Assembly (NCBI GenBank): GCA_041392805.1
Contig: JAWKLJ010000001.1
Span: forward strand, 1,054,001 to 1,118,000
Length of the DNA: 64,000 nt
Direction of reading: 5' to 3'
Source of the DNA: Saprospiraceae bacterium
GTDB lineage: Bacteria > Bacteroidota > Bacteroidia > Chitinophagales > Saprospiraceae
Shown here: one piece after another, positions 26,684-35,654 of the stretch
How positions within the stretch are numbered: position 1 is the first letter of the stretch
Layout: every line of letters starts with the position of its first letter
Made by a program: the position numbers and the translations under genes
Notes under the pieces: model-generated
The model's database searches: none
What the model was told of the DNA's origin: nothing
The model's input: only the letters and a program-made list of their open reading frames with translations

Positions 26684-28021
26684 ATGAACAAGTGGACCTG
26701 GATGATTTTGATGGCATTTTTGATACAAGCTTGCGGAGAAGACAGCCTGCCAAATCCGCTAGATGTAAAGCTAGAAAAGACCTTGCGCAATGCTTCCCCT
26801 ATCGGTGATTTGAATTATTATATTCTTCCCGAAAGCGATGACTACGCTGCGATTCCTAATGGAAAGAAAAATCCGCTTACAAAAGAAAAGGTTGCCTTAG
26901 GGAAAATGTTGTTTTTTGAGACGGGTTTGGCTAGAGATGCAAAATATGCCAATGGCGCGGGAACTTATTCTTGTGCAACTTGCCATGTGCCAAGTGCAGC
27001 TTTTATGCCTGGCCGACAGCAAGGTATCGCAGATGGTGGTTTTGGCTTTGGCAATAACGGAGAAGGTAGAGAAAAAATGAACAACTATTTGCCCGAGGAG
27101 CTGGATGTACAAGGAGCACGCCCCATTAGTGTATTGAATGTAGCTTATGTCACGAATACTACTTGGAGTGGTAAATTTGGCGCTTTTCATGCGAATGAAG
27201 GAACCGAGCACCTCTGGGGCCTGGATGACCCTACGACTGAAACCAATCACCTTGGACTAGATGGATTAGAGGCCCAAAACATCGAAGGCTTAATTATTCA
27301 CCGGATGGTTATTGATGATTTTGTATTGGATACCTTGGGTTATCGGGCCATGTACAATGAAGCTTTTGGCGACTTTCCAGCGTCGGAACGATATTCTTTG
27401 CTAACCTCTAGTTATGCTATCTCTGCTTATCTGAGAAGCCTCATCACCAACCGCGCCCCTTTCCAAGAATGGCTAAAAGGAGATGAAAACGCCATATCTG
27501 AAGCCGAAAAAAGAGGGGCTGTCTTGTTTTATTCCAAAGCTGGCTGCTACCGCTGCCACCAAGGCCCAGCGATGAACGCCGTCTCTTTTCATGCCATTGG
27601 TGTCAATGACCTATGTGACCTACCAGGGTCCCTGGCAACCGGTATCCACGATATCCGGAACATGGGGAGGGGAGGATTTACCCTAAGAGACCAAGATTTA
27701 TTCAAATTTAAAGTTCCTGGCATTTATAATATGGTGGACTCTCCTTTTTATTTCCACGGCAGTAGCAAAAACAGCTTGCGGGAAGTGGTAGATTATTTCA
27801 ATGCAGGTATTCCTGAAAATCCAAGGGTTCCTAAATCTCAAATCTCTCCTTTTTTCCATCCGCTGAATCTCAACGAATCAGAAGTCGAAGACTTGGTAGA
27901 ATTTCTGGAAAAAAGCCTGCGTGACCCTGATTTGGAACGCTATGCGCCTGAGCAGATTTTATCCAATAATTGCTTTCCCAATAATGATCCTCTCTCACAG
28001 GATGAGTTAGGTTGTAATTAA
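26684..28021 (+). CDS. MauG-type di-heme cytochrome c peroxidase, lipoprotein
   Basis: A 445-residue periplasmic lipoprotein: MILMAFLIQAC ends in lipobox Cys17. Two heme c attachment sites are present, CATCH (C97-H101) and CYRCH (C288-H292), as in bacterial cytochrome c peroxidases and MauG. The segments GKMLFFETGLARD, HRMVIDDF and FKVPGIYNMVDSPFYFHGSS match the family. It should reduce H2O2, or oxidise an unknown partner, at the outer face of the inner membrane or the periplasmic side of the outer membrane. Its stop codon is directly followed by the end of the MITE copy 2. Confidence 0.92.
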   Translation: MNKWTWMILMAFLIQACGEDSLPNPLDVKLEKTLRNASPIGDLNYYILPESDDYAAIPNGKKNPLTKEKVALGKMLFFETGLARDAKYANGAGTYSCATCHVPSAAFMPGRQQGIADGGFGFGNNGEGREKMNNYLPEELDVQGARPISVLNVAYVTNTTWSGKFGAFHANEGTEHLWGLDDPTTETNHLGLDGLEAQNIEGLIIHRMVIDDFVLDTLGYRAMYNEAFGDFPASERYSLLTSSYAISAYLRSLITNRAPFQEWLKGDENAISEAEKRGAVLFYSKAGCYRCHQGPAMNAVSFHAIGVNDLCDLPGSLATGIHDIRNMGRGGFTLRDQDLFKFKVPGIYNMVDSPFYFHGSSKNSLREVVDYFNAGIPENPRVPKSQISPFFHPLNLNESEVEDLVEFLEKSLRDPDLERYAPEQILSNNCFPNNDPLSQDELGCN

Positions 28022-28362
28022 CGTGAGGTTTGCGATGAAGGAGTCCGCCATTAGCAGATTCGGCGTTAAAAAACAGTCTGAAACGAAGAGCCCGCACAAA
28101 AAACTGTTTGAGCTTCGAAGTAACCAGGCCTAGCTGTAAATAATTGACAATCAACAATGTTTAAGTGATCACCCAAACCCAATGGCGAGTTTCTTTTTGT
28201 GCAACGTAGTGGAAGACTGTTTTAGCCGAAGATGCGTCAGGCGGCGGTTTTGGCTCCACCTTTTCCCGCGAAAAGGTGGAAAAGCAAACTTTACAGCCAA
28301 GCATCCTGGTAAAACCCTGTAACCCTAGCCTATAAAAAGACCACAAGTACGCAAACCTGACG
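28022..28362. mobile_element. MITE-like element, copy 2
   Basis: A 341-base element with ends CGTGAGGTTTGCG and CGCAAACCTGACG. It is nearly identical to the copy at 16026-16415 but lacks its internal segment of about 50 bases. The flanks (GTAATTAA on the left, TTAATTAA on the right) suggest an imperfect target duplication. It begins directly after the stop codon of the peroxidase gene. It encodes no transposase. Confidence 0.78.
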
Positions 28363-28459
28363 TTAATTAATTAATACTGGAGCTCCATACGAAGGGGGTG
28401 ATTTAATCAACCTTGAATCCTTCGTGCTTGTCGTCAATGCATTCTCCCTTCCCTACTTT

Positions 28460-28623
28460 AGAGCATGTTTGGAGGTCGCTTTTGGAGGCAAAAAGCGTCA
28501 ATTTTTCGCTGAGACTAGGCACTTTTTGAAGTTCATACCCTTCGGTACGGACGAAAAAAGTAACGAAGTATCAGCGAAAAAGGGATGTTTTTAGGCCCAA
28601 AGGGTGACCTCCAAACATGCTCT
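28460..28623. repeat. Palindromic element, family C, full copy
   Basis: A 164-base element with perfect 18-base inverted ends AGAGCATGTTTGGAGGTC (28460-28477) and its complement (28606-28623). Inside are further paired parts (TTTTTCGCTGA with TCAGCGAAAAA). Related ends occur at 34215-34402, at 29469-29486 and at 46796-46815. Confidence 0.78.
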
Positions 28624-28729
28624 TAGGGATCGCGTGAAAATAACTTCAGATTTGATGCGGCTATCTTGCTGTCATCCCTGCCCGGCAGTCCCTTACTGGC
28701 AGGCAGGCTTCGTTACTTCGTCGGCTCGG

Positions 28730-29200
28730 TTGTGTAAATAGGTCAAGACGATGTTTTATTAAGGAATAAAATCATGTGAAAAATCTTACTACTCGGTTTT
28801 TAGGGGATACTTCAAATGTTGCAAATGTTGCGGCGACTTTAGTCGCTTGATATTGATAAATGTTGCGGCGACTTTAGTCGCCTGATATTGATATAGTTGT
28901 TCAGGCACGGTTGTGTTCAGGCGGCAAATAAATTCGCCGGTACAGGGCAAGGCGGGGTTGTGTAAATAGGTCATGACGATGTTTTATTAAAGAATAAAAT
29001 CATGTGAAAAATTTTACTACTCAGTTTTTAGGGGATACTTCAAATGTTGCAAATGTTGCGGCGACTTTAGTCGCCTGATATTGATATAGTTGTTCAGGCA
29101 CGGTTGTGTTTAGGCGGCGAATAAATTCGCCAGTACGGGGCAAGGCGGGGTTGTGTGGTCAGGCGGCGAATGAATTCGCCGGTACAGGGCAAGGCGGGGT
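28730..29200. repeat. Tandem duplication of a 228-base unit with hairpins
   Basis: Two copies of a unit starting TTGTGTAAATAGGTCA (28730 and 28958), plus a partial third. Each includes GCGGCGACTTTAGTCGC and GGCGAATAAATTCGCC hairpins. One unit carries an extra internal duplicate of the first hairpin. No open frame fits. Confidence 0.8.
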
Positions 29201-29228
29201 CTGTTGCTGGGTTTTAAAATAAAAATCC

Positions 29229-29344
29229 TTCTCTGACAATTTTTGTGGTCAGCTTAAAACGAAAATCATAAGCGATTGATAAAGAGCGATGATCAAGGCT
29301 TTCAGCTGACTAGAACACAAAAATTGGCAGAGAACCATAAAAAT
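29229..29344. repeat. Palindromic element, family B, copy 2
   Basis: A 116-base element with inverted ends TTCTCTGACAATTTTTGTG and CACAAAAATTGGCAGAGAA (18 of 19 pair), and inner pairs GTCAGCT/AGCTGAC. It shares its arms with 14266-14379. Confidence 0.75.
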
Positions 29345-29749
29345 TGGCGTCAATTTCTTAAGACTACTAATTGTTGGACAAGGTCGATTGGGTGAGCTTG
29401 AGATGAGGTATTAAAAAGCATAAATGACTTACAGCAATTAGAGAATGCCCAATATGGGAATGGGGTTTAGTGCTTGTTTGGAGGTAATCATTTATTCCCT
29501 GACTGGTTAATCTTTGGTGTTCATGAATCTTCCTACGTTCGATTTGGGCTGCAAAAGCCAGATTCCTACCTGTTTTTTCCCTTCTCTGAAAAAAAATCAA
29601 AAAAAGTTGCTTCCAAGTTATGGAATTTCGCGCCTTTCTCCGTCTTAGCATTTGAAGAAAACGTTTTCCTTCCTTTTTTAAATCTCAGAGGGCTTAGTTG
29701 CCTTTCATGAGACCGGATATTTTATTCACTATTTTTAACTATTCAAAAC
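29345..29749. other. Leader of the T9SS cargo gene
   Basis: No gene is seen here. It includes a single end of palindromic family C (AGTGCTTGTTTGGAGGTA, 29469-29486). A short open frame over 29474-29710 is not protein-like. Confidence 0.35.
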
Positions 29750-31849
29750 ATGAGGAAAGTAAAAACGCGCCTGCTAATCCTAGCAGCATCTCTTCTACCT
29801 ATGCTTTTACACGCACAAGGAAGTACGCTTTATTCTACCAGCAGTGGCAATTGGGGCGACGCCATATGGGCAAGCAGCCCCAGCGGAACGCCTAGTGTGT
29901 CCAACCCTGATGATCCAAACACCAATATCGTTATTCAAAGTGGACATACCGTCCTTTTGAATGCCTCTGAAAAAGCCATGCAAAACCTGACCGTCGAGTC
30001 GGGGGCAACACTAAAAGTGGGAAGCGGCACCACCAGGTACCTCGAAATCTACGGCAATGCCACGCTAAATGGAACCATCGGCGGTGCCGCTGATGGCCTT
30101 AGTTTCGACATCAATGGCCCTGCCTGCACTATTGGAGGGGTAGGAACAACTACACTCAAGCGCTTGCGCAAAGACAATGATCCTGGCGGAGCATCCACCA
30201 CCAACCTCAGTATCGACCAACACCTTACCCTCACCTACTCGGCGAGTAGTTCTGCCGCCCTCTATAATAATGGTGCACCCAATAGCACTTTTAATGTCAC
30301 CATCAGCAGCGGCAAAAAACTAACGCTTACAAGCTCCGATGTCTCCATTGACGGGATTGATGGAAGCAATAGCTTCAATTTGTCAGGCACTTTTACCATT
30401 AACGGCACCCTCGACATCCAACAGGGAAACCTTTGGCTGGCAACCGATAATACGAGTGGCAAAGATATCGCCTACGAAATCGGTAAAAATGGGAAACTCA
30501 TCGTGGGTGGAAAGATTTATGGGAATGCGGGGATTGGAGGAACAGCTAAAGCGAAGCTTTCTGGCAGTGGCCGATTAGAATTGAAAAGTAACGGAGACAT
30601 CTTTCAGCAGTTGGACCCCAGCCGGAATACCATCATTTTCCAGACAGGCGCCAATGTGATTTTCAGCAATGCAAGTCCGCAAAATATACCTCCCAGCATC
30701 ACCTATCAAAGCCTGACCGTACAGGGTGGTGGAAACAAAGTCCTACAAGGTTCAACGACCATCAATGGAACCCTTTACCTAGAGGGAGGCTATGTGTTGC
30801 TAGGAAACCATAACCTGACCATCAACAATGGAGGGGATGTTTCCGGAGGTTCTAGTTTGTCTTACGTTAAAACGAATGATTCAGGGGGGCTATTGAGAAA
30901 GGTGGGAAGTAGCCCTATTTCTTTTCCGGTGGGTAATAGCAGCTATAATCCGGTCCGTTTATTTAATACCTTTTCAGCTGTTTCCGATTGGTATACGATC
31001 AGGGTGACGGATCAGGTTCTGGATGAAGGCGACCAGGGGCTTCCGCTGGTTTCGGAGGCGGTCAGCCGCACCTGGTTTATATCGGAAGCGGTGCCTGGAG
31101 GCAGCAACCTCGACGTTCAGCTACAATGGAATGCCAACGAAGAGCTACCCGGTTTCAATCGGAGTCAGAGTTTCCTCACCCGCTGGCTCAGTTCAGAATG
31201 GCAAAGTACGGCCCCAAGCGCCGCTGCGGGCTCCGGCCCTTTCCGGCAATCCATGAATGGTATTACGACGCTTTCCGCCTTTAGTTTAGGGAGTAATAGC
31301 GTGCTGCCGATTGAGTTGGGCTATTTTACAGGTGCGCGTCAAACGGATGGCATTGCGCTGCAATGGGAAACCTTATCTGAGGAGAACAACGACTACATGG
31401 CCATCGAACGCAGCGCCGACGGGCAACGGTTTGAGGAAATGGGTCGCTTAAATGGCCGGGGAACTGTTTTTGAGCCTCAACGCTATCAGTTTCTGGATGA
31501 AAGGCCTATTCCTGGCCTCAATTATTACCGGCTTCGCCAGGTGGATTATGATGGTACCGCGACTTTTCATGACATCATCACTGTCGCCTGGGAGGCGCAG
31601 CACCTTCCTTTCTCTGTTTTTCCGACGATGGCCCGGGAGTCTGTAAATGTGCATTGGCAAGAAGCCTCCGAAAAGGTCTTGGTGCTCCGCCTTTTTTCTT
31701 CGACGGGGCAATTGCGGCAGCAATACCGGGTTCCGCCGGGCACCTCCGCTTTTACTTTGCCTACGGGGGGACTGCCGCCTGGTCATTACTTCCTGCATAT
31801 TGACGGGGCGGCGGGCTTGGAGCAAGCTCGGTTTGTGAAGGCTTTTTGA
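29750..31849 (+). CDS. Secreted protein with type IX secretion sorting domain
   Basis: A 699-residue exported protein: signal peptide at residues 1-23 (KTRLLILAASLLPMLLHAQG), then a long Gly/Asn/Thr-rich beta-helix-like region (for example NLTVESGATLKVGSGTTRYL, with regularly spaced VTISSGKKLTLTSS turns), and at about 520-600 a LSEENNDYMAIERSADGQRF module common in such proteins. The last 80 residues (FSVFPTMARESVNVHW to HYFLHIDGAAGLEQARFVKAF, shortened here) are a C-terminal sorting domain of the type A T9SS pattern. It should be exported to the cell surface. The function is probably adhesive or structural, but this is inference. Confidence 0.82.
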   Translation: MRKVKTRLLILAASLLPMLLHAQGSTLYSTSSGNWGDAIWASSPSGTPSVSNPDDPNTNIVIQSGHTVLLNASEKAMQNLTVESGATLKVGSGTTRYLEIYGNATLNGTIGGAADGLSFDINGPACTIGGVGTTTLKRLRKDNDPGGASTTNLSIDQHLTLTYSASSSAALYNNGAPNSTFNVTISSGKKLTLTSSDVSIDGIDGSNSFNLSGTFTINGTLDIQQGNLWLATDNTSGKDIAYEIGKNGKLIVGGKIYGNAGIGGTAKAKLSGSGRLELKSNGDIFQQLDPSRNTIIFQTGANVIFSNASPQNIPPSITYQSLTVQGGGNKVLQGSTTINGTLYLEGGYVLLGNHNLTINNGGDVSGGSSLSYVKTNDSGGLLRKVGSSPISFPVGNSSYNPVRLFNTFSAVSDWYTIRVTDQVLDEGDQGLPLVSEAVSRTWFISEAVPGGSNLDVQLQWNANEELPGFNRSQSFLTRWLSSEWQSTAPSAAAGSGPFRQSMNGITTLSAFSLGSNSVLPIELGYFTGARQTDGIALQWETLSEENNDYMAIERSADGQRFEEMGRLNGRGTVFEPQRYQFLDERPIPGLNYYRLRQVDYDGTATFHDIITVAWEAQHLPFSVFPTMARESVNVHWQEASEKVLVLRLFSSTGQLRQQYRVPPGTSAFTLPTGGLPPGHYFLHIDGAAGLEQARFVKAF

Positions 31850-32330
31850 TGGCTACCGGGGGTGCAGCCCGATGGGATGCGGCTGCCTTGGTGCATCAGG
31901 AGGCTAGGAGTGGCAACTAGAGACTCCAAGGGAGACTAGGAGGTGGCGGGCTGGGAGCAGGCACTTACCGGGGGAGCATCCCGATGGGATGCGGCTTGGT
32001 GCATCAGGAGGCTAGGAGCGGCAACTAGGAGACTCCAAGGGAGCCGAGGAGGTGGCGGGCTGAGAGCAGGCACTTACCGAGGGAGCATCCCGATGGGATG
32101 CGGCGGCGGGGTATCAGGAGGCTAGGAGCGGCAACTAGAGACTCCAAGGGAGCCGAGGAGGTGGCGGGCTGGGAGCAGGCACTTACCTAGGGAGCAGCCC
32201 GAGGGGATGCGGCGGCGGGGCATGTCCACTATAGGTGCACCAAAGCAGCTGCATCCCATCGGGATGCTCCCTCGGTAGCCACAGTGCCGCCGTTTTCACC
32301 ATCCTGTAGGGATGGTCCATTTAGCACAAT
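31850..32330. repeat. REP-like array upstream of the transposase
   Basis: Three to four units of about 108 bases (AGGAGGTGGCGGGCTG marks at about 31938, 32046 and 32155), each with the palindrome GCATCCCGATGGGATGC or a variant. The last block (from about 32217) contains GCATCCCATCGGGATGC and the hairpin CCATCCTGTAGGGATGG, and is repeated almost exactly downstream at about 33259-33362. The array is GC-rich unlike the surroundings. Confidence 0.85.
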
Positions 32331-32364
32331 TTTATTATCAATAAAAAAAATAAAAATTATCATC

Positions 32365-32826
32365 ATGGCAAATACCTATACACAAATTCATATTCAAGTC
32401 GTCATTGTGGTCAAGTATCGGCAAGCAATCATTGACCCTATTTGGAAAGAAAAATTATACAAATACATGACTGGGATTATTCAAGGAGCCGACCATAAGT
32501 TATTGGCTATTAACGGTATGCCAGACCATGTTCATATCTTGTTTGGTATGCGTCCTACACAAGCTTTATCCAAGTTGATGCAGGAAGTCAAGCGAGATTC
32601 GGCAGCCTGGATTAATGACCATGCCTTGACGGAGAAACGGTTTCGGTGGCAGGGAGGTTTTGGCGCCTTTTCTTATACCAAAGATTTGGTGCCAAGAGTT
32701 ATCCGCTATATACAAAACCAAGAAGAGCACCATCAGGCCCTTACCATGCGCCAAGAATACAGAAAACTGTTAAAAGCAGCAGGCGTGGATTATAAAGAAG
32801 AATATATTTTTCAGGAATTAATATAA
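32365..32826 (+). CDS. REP-associated Y1 (HUH) transposase, IS200/IS605-like
   Basis: A 153-residue single-strand transposase of the TnpA_REP/RAYT type. The HUH motif is H55-V56-H57 in GMPDHVHILFG, and the catalytic Tyr is Y115 in VIRYIQNQEEHHQ. The protein has the typical family start TYTQIHIQVVIVVKYRQ and the RFRWQGGFGAFSYTKD segment. It would cut at short palindromes. Both sides carry arrays of the palindromes GCATCCCATCGGGATGC and CCATCCTGTAGGGATGG, the presumed substrates. The frame opens at 32284, but ATG 32365 is the family start. Confidence 0.92.
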   Translation: MANTYTQIHIQVVIVVKYRQAIIDPIWKEKLYKYMTGIIQGADHKLLAINGMPDHVHILFGMRPTQALSKLMQEVKRDSAAWINDHALTEKRFRWQGGFGAFSYTKDLVPRVIRYIQNQEEHHQALTMRQEYRKLLKAAGVDYKEEYIFQELI

Positions 32827-33362
32827 TCCTTTTGACCAAGGGGATTGCCGCTTGATTATTGCTTCGTGTATATGGAGGAGGTGGCGGGCTGGGAGCAGGC
32901 ACTGTTGCCGAGGGAGCAGCCCAAGAGGGGGCTGCTTTAGGACGCTCAGGGGGACCGGGGGAGCAGCCCGATGGGATGCAGCTTGGGGCATCATGAGGCT
33001 AGGAGTGGCAACTAGGAGACTCCAAGGGAGCCGAGGAGGTGGCGGGCTGGGAGCAGGCACTTACCGAGGGAGCATCCCGATGGGATGCAGCTTGGTGCAT
33101 CAGGAGGCTAGGAGTGGCAACTAGGAGACTCCAAAGCAGCCGAGGAGGTGGCGGGCTGGGAGCAGGCACTTACCGAGGGAGCATCCCGATGGGATGCGGC
33201 TTGGGGCATGTCCACGATAGCCGCCTACCGGGGGAGCAGACCGATGGGATGCGGCGGCGGGGCATGTCCACTATAGGTGCACCAAAGCAGCTGCATCCCA
33301 TCGGGATGCTCCCTCGGTAGCCACCGTGCCGCCGTTTTCACCATCCTGTAGGGATGGTCCAT
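32827..33362. repeat. REP-like array downstream of the transposase
   Basis: Three marks AGGAGGTGGCGGGCTG (about 32875, 33034, 33143), with palindromes GCATCCCGATGGGATGC and others, ending in a block (33259-33362) that repeats the upstream flank at 32217-32330 with very few changes, including CCATCCTGTAGGGATGG. Confidence 0.85.
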
Positions 33363-33450
33363 ATTCGTATCAGTTTATCATCAATAAAAAATCATACAAA
33401 TACATAACAGGATGATTCAAGCAGAAGGCAGATGGATAATAAAACAGATA
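33363..33450 (+). pseudogene. Remnant of a second REP-type transposase copy
   Basis: After the downstream flank, the sequence continues like the flank of the intact copy (TATCAATAAAAA) and then jumps to a piece resembling codons of the transposase: ATACAAATACATAACAGG and GATTATTCAAG-like bases (compare TTATACAAATACATGACTGG in the gene, about 32455-32475). About 100 bases of the 5' gene are missing. The rest is decayed. Confidence 0.6.
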
Positions 33451-33542
33451 AAATAAATATTAATATACATTTTATCCCTAGCTTTTTTTGGAAGTCAAAC
33501 ATATTTTTTCTTACATTTGTGAATCAAACCCACCGCACTTTA

Positions 33543-33559
33543 GAGTAATTTAATTACTC
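33543..33559. promoter_or_regulatory. Operator-like palindrome 1
   Basis: GAGTAATTTAATTACTC, a 17-base near-perfect palindrome located 24 bases downstream of TACATTTG. It shares its half-site GAGTAA/TTACTC with the palindrome at 33661. Confidence 0.55.
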
Positions 33560-33660
33560 AAAATACACTTGAACAAGACTAGGAAAGATTAGGCGTAAAA
33601 TATCATTTTCGAAAAAAATGACATTTTTTTATGTTTTTCAGTATTCTTTTTACAAAAAAC

Positions 33661-33677
33661 GAGTAATTTTGTTACTC
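33661..33677. promoter_or_regulatory. Operator-like palindrome 2, overlapping a -7 box
   Basis: GAGTAATTTTGTTACTC, with half-sites GAGTAA/TTACTC, 4 bases before the start codon of the wHTH gene. The TAATTTTG inside fits the TAnnTTTG -7 consensus. A repressor bound here could block its own transcription. Confidence 0.6.
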
Positions 33678-33681
33678 AATT

Positions 33682-34215
33682 ATGATAGAGACGCTAATTT
33701 CCTCCAAGACACGAATTAAACTCCTATTGAAATTTTTTCTCAATAGCAAGACTAAAGCATATTTGCGTAGTCTGGAGAGTGAATTTGGCGAATCTTCCAA
33801 TGCCATTCGAATAGAATTAAACCGGATGGAAAAAGCGGGGATGCTGGAATCTCATATAGATGGCAACAAAAAGATGTTCCAGGCCAATACCAAGCACCCG
33901 CTTTTCAGAGAGGTTCACAATATTGTATTGAAGCACATTGGGTTGGACCGCATTATTGAGAATGTAGTAGAAAGATTGGGACAAGTAAGTAAAGTTTTTG
34001 TGGTAGGTGATTTTGCGAAAGGCTTGGATAGTCAGGTTATCGACCTGGTATTTATCGGAAACATTGACAAAACCTATTTGATACAGTTGATTGATAAAGT
34101 CGAAGCGTTGATTAAGCGCAGGATTCGTTACCTCATTTATGAAGAAGCCGAATTCGAGCAAATGGAGGAAGAAGATTTTCCACCAAATCCGCTCCTACTT
34201 TGGTCAAAAGACTAA
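33682..34215 (+). CDS. Winged helix regulator with nucleotidyltransferase-like domain
   Basis: A 177-residue protein. Residues 1-75 form an ArsR-like winged helix (LISSKTRIKLLLKFF, AIRIELNRMEKAGMLESH, wing NKKMFQANTKHP). Residues 85-170 resemble a minimal nucleotidyltransferase-type fold (VFVVGDFAKGLDSQVIDLVFIGNIDKTYL), with the usual GS motif changed to GD and the acidic pair partly kept (D, V, I, D). Such proteins commonly start polysaccharide gene clusters in Bacteroidota. It is directly preceded by two 17-base palindromes, which suggests autoregulation. Its stop codon touches a palindromic element. Confidence 0.75.
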   Translation: MIETLISSKTRIKLLLKFFLNSKTKAYLRSLESEFGESSNAIRIELNRMEKAGMLESHIDGNKKMFQANTKHPLFREVHNIVLKHIGLDRIIENVVERLGQVSKVFVVGDFAKGLDSQVIDLVFIGNIDKTYLIQLIDKVEALIKRRIRYLIYEEAEFEQMEEEDFPPNPLLLWSKD

Positions 34216-34402
34216 GTGCTTGTTTGGAGTTAGTGCTTTGGAAGCGAAAATATTCAGTTATGCGTTCTGACGAGGCTCATTTTGGCCATCATAGCAGCGC
34301 TACGATGGCCAAAATAGCCGAAGACAGAGCTTGTGCCGAACTTGCTTCGGCATTGCATAAATGGATATTTGCAGCCCAAATGACTACCTCCAAACAAGCA
34401 CT
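34215..34402. repeat. Palindromic element, family C, second copy
   Basis: A 188-base element with perfect 15-base ends AGTGCTTGTTTGGAG (34215-34229) and its complement (34388-34402). It has a nested perfect hairpin TTTTGGCCATC/GATGGCCAAAA. It begins at the last base of the regulator's stop codon and ends about 30 bases before the aminotransferase start. Confidence 0.78.
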
Positions 34403-34431
34403 AATTCGCAGTTTTATTTTAAACAACAACA

Positions 34432-35574
34432 ATGAGTAGTTCCACGATGGAGATTCAAATGGTGGACTTAAAGACTCAATACAGCCATATTCAAGCTGAA
34501 ATTGATGATGCTGTGCTCGATGTTATTCGCACCACGGCCTTCATTAATGGTCCAAAGGTCAACGATTTTAAAACTGCCCTGGGAAATTACCTGGGCGCCA
34601 AACACGTGATACCCTGCGCCAATGGCACAGATGCACTTCAGATTGCCTTGATGGCGCTGGACCTCCAACCCGGCGATGAGGTGATCGTCCCGGCCTTTAC
34701 CTACGTCGCTACGGCAGAAGTAATTGCCTTGCTGAGACTAGTGCCGGTGATGGTAGATGTCGATCCGGATACCTTTAATCTTACCCCTGCGATTTTCGAA
34801 GCTGCCATTACAGACAAAACAAAAGCAGTTGTGCCGGTTAACCTATTTGGTCAAAGCTGTGACCTGGAGCCCTTGATGCATATTGCTAAGCAGCACGGCA
34901 TTTGGGTGGTCGAGGATAATGCGCAAGCCATTGGGGCAGACTATACCTTCCAGGATGGCAGTGTACATAAAACGGGTACGGTCGGACATATCGGCTGCAC
35001 CTCTTTTTACCCTTCGAAAAACCTTGGCGCATATGGTGACGGCGGAGCCCTTTACACCAACGATGATACCTTAGGCGCGAAGTGTGCTATGATTGCCAAC
35101 CACGGACAGATCAAACGCTATTACCACGATGCAGTAGGTGTGAATTCTCGTCTGGATGCCATGCAGGCCGCTATTTTGGAAATCAAATTGCGCTACCTTG
35201 ACCAATACGCAAGCGCCAGACAAAAAGCTGCTGCCTTTTACGATAAAACTTTAAATGGGATAGCTGCCCTACAAATTCCGGTACGGCAGCCTAATTCAAG
35301 CCACGTTTTTCACCAATATACCCTATTGGTCAAAGACGGTCGACGGGATGAATTGGCGACCTATTTACAAGAAAAAGGAATTCCCAGTATGATCTATTAC
35401 CCGGTTCCCTTGTATAAGCAAAACGCTTACAAGGACCTTGTACCGACGGATTTTGCGGAATTGCCCGTGACAGAGGCGCTATGTAAGTCAGTTATTTCAC
35501 TGCCTATGCATACAGAACTCGAAGTGGAAGCACTTGCTTATATTTGCGAAGCGATTAATGATTTTTTTGCCTAA
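34432..35574 (+). CDS. DegT/DnrJ/EryC1 aminotransferase, WbpE-like
   Basis: A 380-residue PLP enzyme of the sugar aminotransferase family. The closest match I recognise is WbpE, which converts the 3-keto intermediate of the UDP-GlcNAc3NAcA pathway to the 3-amino sugar: MVDLKTQYSHIQAEID, CANGTDALQIALMALDLQPG, PAFTYVATAEVIALL, the internal aldimine Lys in TSFYPSKNLGAYGDGG, and GVNSRLDAMQAAIL. It opens the sugar-nucleotide part of the locus, and the other three enzymes of that pathway follow. The start 34432 has an alternative ATG at 34447. Confidence 0.9.
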   Translation: MSSSTMEIQMVDLKTQYSHIQAEIDDAVLDVIRTTAFINGPKVNDFKTALGNYLGAKHVIPCANGTDALQIALMALDLQPGDEVIVPAFTYVATAEVIALLRLVPVMVDVDPDTFNLTPAIFEAAITDKTKAVVPVNLFGQSCDLEPLMHIAKQHGIWVVEDNAQAIGADYTFQDGSVHKTGTVGHIGCTSFYPSKNLGAYGDGGALYTNDDTLGAKCAMIANHGQIKRYYHDAVGVNSRLDAMQAAILEIKLRYLDQYASARQKAAAFYDKTLNGIAALQIPVRQPNSSHVFHQYTLLVKDGRRDELATYLQEKGIPSMIYYPVPLYKQNAYKDLVPTDFAELPVTEALCKSVISLPMHTELEVEALAYICEAINDFFA

Positions 35575-35654
35575 ATAGTATAAAATAAGAATACGTAGTC
35601 CCTGGCGCTTTTTATTCCTGCGCTGGTACTCATTATTCACCCCAGAACAGCTCT

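Larger units (their letters stand above)
33451..33681. other. Regulatory leader of the wHTH gene
   Basis: AT-rich. Includes a possible -7 box TACATTTG (33512-33519) and two 17-base palindromes described separately. Confidence 0.5.

Noticed and set aside
31943..33320. Open frames across the REP arrays
   Set aside because: They are translations of GC-rich 108-base repeats (Gly/Arg-rich, repeated) without any conserved start.
34200..34439. 79-codon plus-strand frame
   Set aside because: It is the translation of a palindromic element with inverted ends, not a gene.
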